In this document: piece by piece, positions 1 to 8,574 of the stretch
How the letters are laid out: the number at the start of each line of letters is the position of its first letter
Position numbering within the stretch: the first letter of the stretch is position 1
Source of the DNA: Rhodospirillaceae bacterium
GTDB taxonomy: Bacteria > Pseudomonadota > Gammaproteobacteria > Steroidobacterales > Rariloculaceae
Reading direction: 5' to 3'
Assembly: GCA_002718345.1 (NCBI GenBank)
Contig: PBDA01000043.1
Span: 1 to 51,205 of the forward strand
DNA length: 51,205 nt
Program-made: the position numbers and the translations under genes
The notes under the pieces: model-generated
The model's database searches: none
Seen by the model: only the letters and a program-made list of their open reading frames with translations
Told to the model about the DNA's origin: nothing

Positions 1-664
1 AATCACCGATTTCTTCAAGACGCCTTATGAGCAAGTTTGACCATGCTAATGTAGCACGAGGAGTGAAAGTCCAAGCAAGATTTGCATCTACAGGACCATC
101 CGCACGTCGACGATCTGCTGTACGTGCAAGAATTTCACCAGTCATCGAATCCCGTAATTCCAAAACGACACCGGCCTCCCATAACCACCTGATAGTGGTA
201 GTGTAAGCAGCAGGAAGATCAGGCGGTACGGCAGTAATAACGTCAGTCAAGTACGCCTGAATGAGCAATACATCTCGCCCTACATTTTCTGAGAGCTGAT
301 AAGAACTCACCGAAGATACCGCTTCGTGGAAATATTCACCAAAAGAATTCTCAAAAATTGCTTTCAAAGAATCACTTGCGACAAACACCTCGCCGCCTTC
401 TTTTCTGCGTTGATTATGTACTTCAGGAACATCACGGTATTGCACAACAACAGGCATAAAATAAAGCTTTGTATAACGTGAAAGATTGATATCGGACTTT
501 ACCCAGGCAGCACCCATCACAAATGGATCTACCCTGATCAACCCGTCTTCAGTTACTTCAGATCTCGGGTCAATTGCTATTGCGGACTGAGAATAACCTA
601 TAACAGTCTGAAGGAGACAGACTAAACCACTAATTAGCAGAATCGCTTTTGACATGTTTTTCAT
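1..664 (-). CDS. Exported protein resembling DUF3313, C-terminus cut by window edge
   Basis: The frame opens at ATG 664 and stays open to the left edge, so about 221 residues are visible and the C-terminus is missing. A purine-rich AGGAGAGAGG stretch lies just upstream of the start. The first 25 or so residues (MKNMSKAILLISGLVCLLQ...) look like a Sec signal peptide without a clear lipobox. The mature part contains a segment reading WEAGVVLELRDSMTGEILA followed by R-rich residues, which recalls the 'elrDs.TGe.la' core of the DUF3313 family of envelope proteins of unknown function. That family match is from memory and moderate. It may belong to the same envelope theme as the TonB receptor downstream of it in this listing, but a strong terminator separates the two transcription units. 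Confidence 0.7.
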   Translation of the reverse strand, partial: MKNMSKAILLISGLVCLLQTVIGYSQSAIAIDPRSEVTEDGLIRVDPFVMGAAWVKSDINLSRYTKLYFMPVVVQYRDVPEVHNQRRKEGGEVFVASDSLKAIFENSFGEYFHEAVSSVSSYQLSENVGRDVLLIQAYLTDVITAVPPDLPAAYTTTIRWLWEAGVVLELRDSMTGEILARTADRRRADGPVDANLAWTFTPRATLAWSNLLIRRLEEIGD

Positions 665-752
665 CAACCTCTCTCCTTCTACCCTACCCTATCACTTAAA
701 CCGTATTTTAAGGCTATTACAACCTATTTAATGATTGTACTCCTTGTTGAAC

Positions 753-784
753 AAAAAAAAACGGCACCCCCGAAGAGGTGCCGT
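753..784 (-). terminator. Rho-independent terminator of the TonB receptor gene
   Basis: Read on the minus strand, ACGGCACCTC pairs with GGGGTGCCGT around a UUCG tetraloop (761-784, one G-U pair). Eight T residues follow (753-760). It starts 40 bases after the TonB receptor stop codon, so it closes that transcript. The stable UUCG loop makes this the clearest terminator in the window. Confidence 0.93.
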
Positions 785-823
785 CCATTTTCTTTCAACT
801 CTCCTAAGAGAGACTAGCTAGAC

Positions 824-3475
824 TTATTCGCCCCAGAAATACTGGAACTCAAGTCCAACTGTTTTTGGATCGCCGTAACGATAATCAAACACACCTGATC
901 GTGCCCCACCGCAGATCTCATAATAGACCTCATCGGTAAGGTTTGAACCGAACAGTGATGCCTGCCAGTTACCGTCAGCAGGTAGATAAGTTACACGGCC
1001 TCTAAGCTTGAGGTAAGAATCCTGCAAGCAATAAGAAGTTGTGTTTTTATCAATACCTTCAACAAAGTCATACTCTGTTTGGAAGTAAATTCCCAAACGT
1101 GGAGTAATTGTTGCGCCGCTAGCGAGCTCAAAAACGTGCTCTAGTGAAGCGTTAACAGTCCACTCTGGTGAGTAATCTTCGATAGTCAGATTAGATCTAT
1201 CAATCGTTGAACCTGAATCAGGGTCAAACGCTCCATATTCACCATACTCGTTGTCCAAGTAACCTACGTCGAATGTTAGGAAGCCACCGTCCCAAGTCGT
1301 CGCACGTACTTCAAGTTCGAGGCCATAGATATCCACTGTTGCTGCGTTTGCAGTGATTTCGACCGAGGGGTCACCACCGAAACGACCATCAGAGTTATCA
1401 ATAGAGACTGTCTCTTGCTTATCACGATAGTCCATGTAGAAGACTGCACTTGAGATTCTCAAGCCACCATCCATGAAGGTGCCTTTGAAGCCCATTTCGT
1501 AGTTCTTCACATGCTCTGGATTATACGAAAGCAAAGGTGCTAGTGCTGGCTCCAGTGTGACGTTAAGCTCGTCATTGAAGCTACCAGCTAGGAAGCCTTC
1601 AGCGTATGAGAAGTACAACATACCGTCTTCCAGCGTATCGCCGCCACCTAGGTTGCGGGTCAAGCTGATCATTGGCGTGGACTCTTCAAAGAAGAGTTCA
1701 GCGTTGTTGTAGAAACCAGAACCCAGAGTTGTAGCATAGGTCATGATGTAATCAGGAGCACAAAGCTGTGTGCTTGGTACAGCATTAGCAGCTCCGGCTT
1801 TATGATTACAAGTACCTGGCTTCAATGGGAACTCGAGTTGATGGAAGATACGTTGCTCTTCTGTCCAGCGGATACCTACGTCTAATGCCCAGTCGTCATT
1901 CAAGTCATAAGTAGCATGAGCAAAGACACCATCGGAGTCATTGATCTCATAGCCATCACGACCTGTAACACCTGGTCCACCAGCTGCAGTCCTGTCAGCT
2001 AAGCGGTCAAACTGACCACCGCCGTCTGGATAACACTGGAGTGATACGAGAGGATCAGATCCATCAGATGGAGCTGTTCTACCCTTATCACGAAGGATCG
2101 CAGATTTGTTTCGCTCAAAGATAGCAAGACAACCGTTAGGATCTCTCTGACCAGCTTGACTCTCGTCATCAAAGTAGTGATAACCAGCTGTGAATGACAG
2201 TCGATCACTTACATCAGCTGTGAGCAGGATCTCAGCACTTCTTGTCTCTCGTCTCAACCCACGAGGAGCTGTTCCGCCAAGACCGTCAATTGAGAATTTA
2301 GAACCGTCACGATCAGCGAGGTACCAAAGGTCCGTTCGCTGTCCGGCCAAAATTGTCCTGACGTTCAAGTTATCAAAAATACCTACTTCACCATTAGAAT
2401 CCCACTGGAAGGTTGCGTTAATGAACTCGTTATTGAGCTCAAGCTTCGTTTCCTTCTCCTGTGAGGTTATCCAAGGATCGGACTGTTGGCTTGTACAATC
2501 TTTCCAGAAGTCCAATGTCGCACCTTTGTAGAGGCGATCAATATGCCCGGTAATACCATTGGAGTTAGATCCACCCCACTGGTTCAGGCCATTGGCTGAA
2601 AAGGCTGTCATATTTGATGCTGCTTGTGTTGCTGCTAAGCCATGTTGGGTAACCATGTTATTCCAAACTTTCTCACCAGCGTGCACTCGACATTGAACAC
2701 CCTCATCATCGTCATCCTGATAGTTACCACGAGCCGACAAATCGATTGTCCAGTTATCGTTAGGCGTAATACGGAAGGCTGCGCCAAAACCGTTTACGTC
2801 AACAGCACCAACATCTTTCTTCAAGGTCTGGTTATAAAAGTGGCCAGACATCTGTTCTGATATAACGCTGAAACGAGCAGCAACTACATCATTGAACGGA
2901 ATGTTGACGACACCTTTAAAGTCCTGTTGCCCATGATCCCCAACACGTACGAGGACATCAGCTTCGAACTCATCACCAGGTTTTGCTGTAACGATATTGA
3001 TAGCACCACCAGTGGTGTTCTTACCAAACAGCGTTCCCTGTGGACCACGCATGACCTCAACCCTTTCGATGTCAACAGTAGACATCATCTGTCCCATGGT
3101 GTTGGGCAGATACTGACCATCCAAATAGACACCAGTACCGGTCGGGCGAATAGACACAGGCGAATCGTTACCGATACCGCGAATGTAGATCGCCTTCACG
3201 TGACGTCTGTCAGCATTGGTGAAGGTCAGGTTAGGAATGAAATCACCCATCTGGTCGATGTTGTAGATTCCCTGAGCTTGCATAGCATCAGCACTCATTG
3301 CTGCAACAGACAACGGCAAATCAGCGAGAGTTTCCTCACGCCGGCGAGCCGTAACAACGATCTCTTCCAGCATTGAAGCCGCAGATGCGGACTGTGCCAC
3401 AACCTGCCCATGCGCCGAAAGGAGTAAGGAGGCTGAAATAGCCGCCGCGCTCCAAGCGCAATTTCTTAACTTCAT
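824..3475 (-). CDS. TonB-dependent outer-membrane receptor
   Basis: An 883-residue outer-membrane beta-barrel receptor that would import a scarce ligand using TonB/ExbBD energy. Residues 1-28 form a signal peptide ending near VVAQS. A TonB-box/plug entry, EEIVVTARRREE, sits at about 37-48. The plug continues through IYIRGIGND (about 97-104) and the conserved VEVMRGPQGTLFGKNTTGGA (about 139-158). The rest is a long barrel with cysteine-containing extracellular loops, ending GLEFQYFWGE. The start is ATG 3475 behind an AGGGGAA ribosome site. The overall style (RREE box, long acidic loops) resembles receptors of marine and oligotrophic proteobacteria that take up organic ligands rather than classic siderophore receptors, but the ligand cannot be read from sequence. 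It is monocistronic, with a terminator just downstream and dyads upstream. Confidence 0.95.
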   Translation of the reverse strand: MKLRNCAWSAAAISASLLLSAHGQVVAQSASAASMLEEIVVTARRREETLADLPLSVAAMSADAMQAQGIYNIDQMGDFIPNLTFTNADRRHVKAIYIRGIGNDSPVSIRPTGTGVYLDGQYLPNTMGQMMSTVDIERVEVMRGPQGTLFGKNTTGGAINIVTAKPGDEFEADVLVRVGDHGQQDFKGVVNIPFNDVVAARFSVISEQMSGHFYNQTLKKDVGAVDVNGFGAAFRITPNDNWTIDLSARGNYQDDDDEGVQCRVHAGEKVWNNMVTQHGLAATQAASNMTAFSANGLNQWGGSNSNGITGHIDRLYKGATLDFWKDCTSQQSDPWITSQEKETKLELNNEFINATFQWDSNGEVGIFDNLNVRTILAGQRTDLWYLADRDGSKFSIDGLGGTAPRGLRRETRSAEILLTADVSDRLSFTAGYHYFDDESQAGQRDPNGCLAIFERNKSAILRDKGRTAPSDGSDPLVSLQCYPDGGGQFDRLADRTAAGGPGVTGRDGYEINDSDGVFAHATYDLNDDWALDVGIRWTEEQRIFHQLEFPLKPGTCNHKAGAANAVPSTQLCAPDYIMTYATTLGSGFYNNAELFFEESTPMISLTRNLGGGDTLEDGMLYFSYAEGFLAGSFNDELNVTLEPALAPLLSYNPEHVKNYEMGFKGTFMDGGLRISSAVFYMDYRDKQETVSIDNSDGRFGGDPSVEITANAATVDIYGLELEVRATTWDGGFLTFDVGYLDNEYGEYGAFDPDSGSTIDRSNLTIEDYSPEWTVNASLEHVFELASGATITPRLGIYFQTEYDFVEGIDKNTTSYCLQDSYLKLRGRVTYLPADGNWQASLFGSNLTDEVYYEICGGARSGVFDYRYGDPKTVGLEFQYFWGE

Positions 3476-3812
3476 TTATTTCCCCTAATTAATAGAGACT
3501 TCCCTCTTCTTTTGTCGGCATTAGAAATACAAACAAAAAAATCAGGTCCCTTGACTTAATGTCAATTACTATAGCTATAGTTCGGTCCGCCAAGAGGCGA
3601 GCCTCACACCCAGCCATTTTCGCAAAGCTAAACCACTGTAGTCAATAAGATACAAAGCACAAATAGAGAAATAATTGTTGTATTTTAGCAACATTTATTT
3701 AAGTCTAGACAGCTGATAGATTGTAAGCAGCACCTACGTTCAAGAATAATCTTTGTTAACTCTGAATGCAGATTTACAACAAATTACATTTGTTGTAAAA
3801 AAGCACAAGACC
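3476..3812. promoter_or_regulatory. Intergenic region upstream of the TonB receptor, with two adjacent dyads
   Basis: This 337-base gap holds no convincing gene. Two dyads lie side by side about 76-107 bases upstream of the TonB receptor start: TTGAC-TTAAT-GTCAA (3551-3565) and the perfect 14-base palindrome ACTATAGCTATAGT (3568-3581). On the receptor strand the first dyad reads TTGACATTAAGTCAA, which also contains a perfect -35 hexamer, although no good -10 is spaced from it. An operator overlapping the receptor promoter is a reasonable guess. A separate 11-bp inverted repeat at 3773-3799 is listed on its own. Confidence 0.4.
3773..3799. other. Perfect 11-bp inverted repeat, possible weak terminator or operator
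   Basis: TTTACAACAAA (3773-3783) and TTTGTTGTAAA (3789-3799) are perfect reverse complements around a 5-base loop. It lies 13 bases past the stop of the YVTN protein gene, where a terminator would be expected. The stem is AT-rich and has no T-tract on the minus strand, so termination would be weak. A protein-binding dyad is the alternative. Confidence 0.4.
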
Positions 3813-4844
3813 CTAATTCATTACGTTCAAACGAATTGGGCTCCAAGCAATGCCATCTGGGGCATCATGGTCCGCTCGCATAACCTTCCGATTTCCTAAT
3901 CCATTTAATTCGAATACTTGTATAGTCCGTTGGCGCGGATCGCTGGCGAAAACAAACCCTCCCCGGATCAGGACCCCAAAATTCCCATTCTGTGGAGCAC
4001 CATCTCGTAACGGAACTTCCGTAATTAATTCACGAGAAGCAACATCAAACAACCGCAAATACTGTGGCACAGGAACCCCCGCACCATTTCCATTAGGGAT
4101 AACTGCATAGCCATCAGGCCCTATATCAATCCTTCCTGCGTACGGCCTAGAGTCAAGCTCAGCAACCACCTCAAAAGTATTCGTATTTATTACAGAGATA
4201 GATGTTTCTTGACGGTTAGCCACCCATACCTCTGTACCATCAGCCGAAACGTCTAACCCTTCAGCACCAAGCCCTGTATTGATAACAATGGGGTCACGCT
4301 CTTCATTCAAAAAAATTACAGACAACGTTCCCGCTCCAAGCCGGCTTGTAACGTAAGCACGCGAACCATCAGGACTTAATCGCACCATGTGACCTTCCCG
4401 GCCTCCTGTAGGATATCGTTTAACAACCTCCTTAGCCTCCAGATCTATCAGAGCCAACTGATCTGAATCCTGCATTGTTGCTACTGCTCTTCGTCCATCC
4501 GGTAAAAAAAGTGCTGTATGTGGACGAGAATTAGGGCCTAGATCTATGCGCTCTAGTAATGAAGCAGTGGCAATATCAATTAAAAGAATATGCTGACCAG
4601 GCCTATCATTGGGTCCGTACTCACTAGTCAAAGCAAGGCTTCCATCTGGGGAAACATCAACTTCATGAGGTATTACAGGCCCAATTGGTAAACGGGCTAC
4701 CTCAATACCAGTTGTAAGATCAATAAATGAAATACTGCCACCAGTTCGATTAGCCACCAATAACGTTCCATCTAACGCCATGGCACTTAAGGAAAAAAAA
4801 CAAAGCACCAATGTGGCCGAAAAGCTAAGTATTCTTTTATTCAT
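3813..4844 (-). CDS. Exported YVTN-type beta-propeller protein
   Basis: A 343-residue exported protein built of repeated propeller blades. The chosen start is ATG 4844, preceded by AGAGGA at about nine bases; an in-frame TTG seven codons upstream is less likely. Residues 1-23 (MNKRILSFSATLVLCFFSLS) are a signal peptide. Blades recur as 'v.vSPDGs.A.vt' and 'v.vanr..tsIsvIdt.t.evv..l', for example DVSPDGSLALTSE, RLSPDGSRAYVTS and DVSADGTEVWVANRQETSIS. This is the pattern of YncE/cytochrome cd1-like seven-bladed propellers. Such proteins are usually periplasmic scaffolds or binding proteins, and no enzymatic residues stand out. The gene follows the cytochrome c/FG-GAP gene on the same strand about 100 bases downstream, so the two may be functionally linked. 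The function is not known. Confidence 0.88.
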   Translation of the reverse strand: MNKRILSFSATLVLCFFSLSAMALDGTLLVANRTGGSISFIDLTTGIEVARLPIGPVIPHEVDVSPDGSLALTSEYGPNDRPGQHILLIDIATASLLERIDLGPNSRPHTALFLPDGRRAVATMQDSDQLALIDLEAKEVVKRYPTGGREGHMVRLSPDGSRAYVTSRLGAGTLSVIFLNEERDPIVINTGLGAEGLDVSADGTEVWVANRQETSISVINTNTFEVVAELDSRPYAGRIDIGPDGYAVIPNGNGAGVPVPQYLRLFDVASRELITEVPLRDGAPQNGNFGVLIRGGFVFASDPRQRTIQVFELNGLGNRKVMRADHDAPDGIAWSPIRLNVMN

Positions 4845-4948
4845 TACATTATTCCTCTGATACAAATTTGTTCTGATGGAACCTCAATAAAATGAACGGT
4901 ATTGTAAAAGTATGACAAAAAAGCATCTCAGGCTAATAGGACAACCTA

Positions 4949-6535
4949 CTAATTAAGAGTATTTTTAAGGATTAATACAGATTCACCAGATTCAGTAAGT
5001 CTATCAATCACCTCAGGATACGCCTCTAGACCGACTGTTAAATAACCACCTCCCAGCACAATATCTACATCCTGATCTCCATCAATATCCCCGATGTCCA
5101 TACTCATCCAACGACCTTCATTAAGAAGCGCGCTGGAATAAGGGACAAATTGAAATGAACCTTGATTTTCTAGATAGGTAAACACCTCTGGGGCGTCTGA
5201 CGCATAATCGGCATAAAAGGAAGTAACTGCAATATCCAGATCACTATCTCCATCAAAATCTGCTGCCTTTGCTATCCACGCACCATACATGGGGTAAAAA
5301 TATGCTTGCTGAAACTGATAATTTCCTTCATTAATATAGATACGAACCCCATGGTAGTTTTTAGTGGTGTTATAAGGGTCAGAATCTACGTTATCACCAT
5401 TAGTTACTAAGACATCCATCAAACCATCATCATTAAAGTCATGCAGTTCAAAATTAATGTGCCCATAACTGGGATGCTTTTCGAAAATTGACTCCTGTGA
5501 AAAAACTCCGTCAGCCTGATTCACCAGAATGTATAACCCTTCCCTGGCATCTGAAATAAGCACCATCACATCAACAAGACCATCATTATTGAAATCATGA
5601 GCTTCGGTTTTTACGGCACCAGGCATGTTAAGAAGCACTCTTTCTTGCTGATCAAACAACCCGCCTGGCTGTCCTTCAAACCAAGATACATTACCTGTTA
5701 TTGAGCCAAACCCACTAGAAATTAGATCTAACTGGCCATTGCCACTTAAATCAGCAAGCTCAAAATCAGCTATTCGATGAAGATCATCTATAACCACCTC
5801 AGAAACAGCATCAGCTATGCTTTGATCTACTAGTTGCAACAAAGAAATATGCGCAGGACGTTCGCTTGCTAATTGTGAGGCCCCTAAATCTCCAATCGAT
5901 GCAAGATATGCGGTTTCTCCAACAAACTGCATATCAACCGGTGTGATGAATGGCCGAAACTGCCGGGATGTTAATAACTGCCCATCACGATCCAGTACGG
6001 AAAGAGACTGCGTATAGCTATCCCCAATATAAATCTCGCCAGTCTCTTCTCTAATGTGAACCAAAGTTGTTACTGCAAGTGGTGGGTTGTAACTTGTTCT
6101 AAAAATTTCAAAACGTGGTAACCCCATTTGCAATGAAGGCTTGTCTATTTGTGGTAGAGATGTTTCAGGAGAAAGAGTTAAATAATAATTACGCAAAAGT
6201 GCCCAATCCTCTTCACCAATAATTGGGGTGGCCGGAAAGACATCTTCACGCATTAAAATCTGATGCCTATTCGTTACAATTGACTGTGCAATTTCTGGAG
6301 CATCTGATAAATAACTCGTGTCATCAATACCCATCCAACCGCCCATATACCCAAGCGCCACCTCCCAACTATGACTCGGCAAAATATCAGGGTCCGGTTC
6401 GAGGTGACAGCTTCCGCAATAGACAGCAGCAAGCTCAGCACCTGCTTCTATTCGCTGGTAATGCCGTACCTGATAAATACCGATCACAACTGCTGTGACC
6501 AATAAAGCGAAAGTAAAGATAAGTCTCTTAAACAA
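4949..6535 (-). CDS. Membrane-anchored cytochrome c fused to an FG-GAP (VCBS-like) propeller
   Basis: A 528-residue protein with an N-terminal helix (residues 3-20) acting as a signal anchor. A haem-attachment motif CGSCH follows at 40-44. Met residues in MGGWMGI (64-70) could be the distal haem ligand. The C-terminal two thirds contain five calcium-loop repeats of the FG-GAP type: DLSGNGQLD (262-270), DFNNDGLVD (314-322), DFNDDGLMD (366-374), DFDGDSDLD (426-434) and DIDGDQDVD (483-491), spaced 52-60 residues apart. This suggests a periplasmic propeller joined to a one-haem electron carrier. The start is TTG 6535: an in-frame TGA lies four codons upstream, no ATG intervenes, and GAGG sits at good spacing. 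Its partner is unknown; the exported beta-propeller immediately downstream is the obvious candidate. Confidence 0.9.
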   Translation of the reverse strand: MFKRLIFTFALLVTAVVIGIYQVRHYQRIEAGAELAAVYCGSCHLEPDPDILPSHSWEVALGYMGGWMGIDDTSYLSDAPEIAQSIVTNRHQILMREDVFPATPIIGEEDWALLRNYYLTLSPETSLPQIDKPSLQMGLPRFEIFRTSYNPPLAVTTLVHIREETGEIYIGDSYTQSLSVLDRDGQLLTSRQFRPFITPVDMQFVGETAYLASIGDLGASQLASERPAHISLLQLVDQSIADAVSEVVIDDLHRIADFELADLSGNGQLDLISSGFGSITGNVSWFEGQPGGLFDQQERVLLNMPGAVKTEAHDFNNDGLVDVMVLISDAREGLYILVNQADGVFSQESIFEKHPSYGHINFELHDFNDDGLMDVLVTNGDNVDSDPYNTTKNYHGVRIYINEGNYQFQQAYFYPMYGAWIAKAADFDGDSDLDIAVTSFYADYASDAPEVFTYLENQGSFQFVPYSSALLNEGRWMSMDIGDIDGDQDVDIVLGGGYLTVGLEAYPEVIDRLTESGESVLILKNTLN

Positions 6536-6658
6536 GAATTGGCCTCAAATCCATTTATTGAAAACGACTACTAGAAACCATACCTGAAAAAAGACCAGCT
6601 TGTCTCATTGCATCAAAGGTATGATTACCCCCACATAGCAGGCAGATCTAAAAGACCA

Positions 6659-7702
6659 ATGAATTTCGTACGACAAATCTACTGGATAAGCACAATAATT
6701 ATCTCATTAACGCTCCTCGCTTGTGTCCAAAAGCCACAAACAATGGAACTTAGCGGATACACCATGGGAACAAGTTATTCTGTTCATCTAGTAGCCCCAG
6801 AAAACACACAAGTAACAGATGAACTTGCCGTATCAATCAGAGAAACCTTAACTGAATTAGATCATCGTTTTTCAACCTACATAAACTCATCCGAAATAAG
6901 TCAATTCAATAATTCTAGCAGCGAAGACTGGATTGAAATTTCACCTGAGTTTTTAAATGTTCTTGAGGAAGGCTTGCATATTGGCGAACTGTCCAATGGG
7001 GCTTTTGATATGACCATTGGACCATTAGTGGATCTATGGGGGTTTGGACCAAGCGAGTCAAGACAAACTGTACCAGCAAATGAAGACATCGAGACTCTAA
7101 TCAAGACGACAGGTTCTAATTATCTTGAAGTTCGCAACTCCCCTCCTTCGATACGCAAAACTCAGCCTTTATTAAAGTTGGACTTATCAGCAATTGCTAA
7201 GGGGTTTGCGGTAGATCAAATTTGGGAGATGCTAGCCCAAGCAGGTTTCACAAACTACATGGTAGAAATTGGCGGAGAAATCCGTACACGAGGCATGAGT
7301 GCAGATAATAATGATTGGATGATTGGGATAGAAAATCCTATTTATGAAACAGAATTACAAACAAATATGCCGATAAAAAACATTGTGCCACTTAGAGATT
7401 CAGCAATCGCTACATCTGGTGATTACAGGAATTATTTCCTATATGAAGGCATACGTTACTCTCACGCAATTGATCCTAGAACTGGGTGGCCAGTATCAAA
7501 TGATATAGCTGCAGTAAGCGTCATTGCGGACAAAGCAATAAAGTCAGATGCACTGGCAACTGCCTCTATGGTCTTAGGTAAAGAAGCAACCATGCACTTG
7601 GCTGAGAAAAAACATATAGCTATTCAACTCACATTAAGAACAAATAACGGCATGCAGATCATAAATAGCCCTGCGTACGAATCTTATCTAGCCAATTTTT
7701 AA
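6659..7702 (+). CDS. apbE: FAD:protein FMN transferase (ApbE), lipoprotein
   Basis: A 347-residue ApbE-family protein, which transfers FMN from FAD onto a Thr or Ser of target flavoproteins in the periplasm. I start it at ATG 6659, giving MNFVRQIYWISTIIISLTLL followed by AC, a lipoprotein signal with Cys as the lipidated residue. An in-frame TTG at 6608 would bury that signal. Family hallmarks include GYTMGTSYSV near the mature N-terminus, LDLSAIAKGFAVDQ, EIGGEIRTRG, and the C-terminal SHAIDPRTGWPVSND plus SDALATASMVLG. It is transcribed divergently from the cytochrome/FG-GAP gene. No NqrC, RnfG or obvious FMN_bind target is in the window, so its client is not visible here. Confidence 0.95.
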   Translation: MNFVRQIYWISTIIISLTLLACVQKPQTMELSGYTMGTSYSVHLVAPENTQVTDELAVSIRETLTELDHRFSTYINSSEISQFNNSSSEDWIEISPEFLNVLEEGLHIGELSNGAFDMTIGPLVDLWGFGPSESRQTVPANEDIETLIKTTGSNYLEVRNSPPSIRKTQPLLKLDLSAIAKGFAVDQIWEMLAQAGFTNYMVEIGGEIRTRGMSADNNDWMIGIENPIYETELQTNMPIKNIVPLRDSAIATSGDYRNYFLYEGIRYSHAIDPRTGWPVSNDIAAVSVIADKAIKSDALATASMVLGKEATMHLAEKKHIAIQLTLRTNNGMQIINSPAYESYLANF

Positions 7703-7798
7703 ATACTTTCACATTCTTAAACACGGAAAATATGAGTCTTAAATAGATTTCCTCAATTAAAATATAATCCTACTACTGTCTAAAGCTAGAGCCCTTGC

Positions 7799-8560
7799 AT
7801 GACCAACAAAAAACCCATAAACCAGAAAGTCAAAAACCTGGAAGGCATTCATCTTTATCACTTCAGCCGGTCAAATTGTTCGATGCGTGTTCGAATGGTT
7901 TTAGAAGAAAAAAGTATTCCTTGGACTAGCCATCACCTTGATTTAAGAAAGGCGGAGAATGCCACTGAAGAATACTTTTCAATTCATCCTAAAGGATTGG
8001 TACCTACTTTGGTGCATGATGGTGTTATTCACATCGAATCAACTGACATAATTAATTACCTAGATGAGACCTTCCCTGAACCAGCACTGCGACCGAACAG
8101 CTCTAAATACCAACAAGATATATCTGATTGGATGAGTCTAGCTGCAAATAATCACATTCATGTGAAAGCCTTCATGTTTTCCCATCAGATTGGCGCAAGT
8201 ATGAAAAAAACGGAGAAGGAACTCACTCTATACCGCGAACTTCAAAACAATGAAGAACTCCTCCAATTTCATGCAGAGAACTCATCAGCTGAAGGCTTAT
8301 CGGAAAACCGTGTTAACAATGCAACAAAAATATTAAAAGACTGCTTTTTTCAAATTAACGAGACCTTAGACACCACTAAGTGGATAGGTAGTCAGTCGTT
8401 CTCGTTAGCAGATATTACATGGATACCACTCTATATAACTTTAAAAAATGCCGGGTTTTTATTTTCTGACTTTAATAATGTTAAAAGGTGGGCGGAACAA
8501 ATTGAATCAAAACCAAGTTTTCAAAAAGGGATCAAAGAATGGTTGGAAAACGTACCGTAA
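7799..8560 (+). CDS. Glutathione S-transferase family protein
   Basis: A 253-residue cytosolic GST-fold protein. The N-terminal thioredoxin-like domain begins LYHFSRSNCSMRVRMVLEEK (about 20-39), where Ser/Cys residues occupy the usual catalytic position. It continues with PKGLVPTLVHDG (the cis-Pro) and IESTDIINYLDETF (the glutathione gamma-glutamyl-binding ES pair). The C-terminal all-helical domain carries SFSLADITWIPLY, the N-capping/hydrophobic-staple region typical of GSTs. An additional helical stretch between the two halves (about 115-165) makes it longer than the usual 200-220 residues. Its substrate is unknown; detoxification of electrophiles from the neighbouring catabolic genes is a guess. 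It ends 14 bases from the convergently transcribed TTT permease gene. Confidence 0.88.
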   Translation: MTNKKPINQKVKNLEGIHLYHFSRSNCSMRVRMVLEEKSIPWTSHHLDLRKAENATEEYFSIHPKGLVPTLVHDGVIHIESTDIINYLDETFPEPALRPNSSKYQQDISDWMSLAANNHIHVKAFMFSHQIGASMKKTEKELTLYRELQNNEELLQFHAENSSAEGLSENRVNNATKILKDCFFQINETLDTTKWIGSQSFSLADITWIPLYITLKNAGFLFSDFNNVKRWAEQIESKPSFQKGIKEWLENVP

Positions 8561-8574
8561 TCTAATAGTAAAAT

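Noticed and set aside
1999-3376. Open frames on both strands within the TonB receptor gene
   Set aside because: They are in shifted frames of a long conserved gene, have no ribosome sites or family features, and look like coding shadows.
3596-3607. GAGGC-GA-GCCTC as a terminator hairpin
   Set aside because: The loop would be two bases, too tight for a real stem-loop, and it is not next to a gene end.
4845-4865. TTG-started extension of the beta-propeller gene
   Set aside because: ATG 4844 has a ribosome site (AGAGGA) and yields a cleaner signal peptide.
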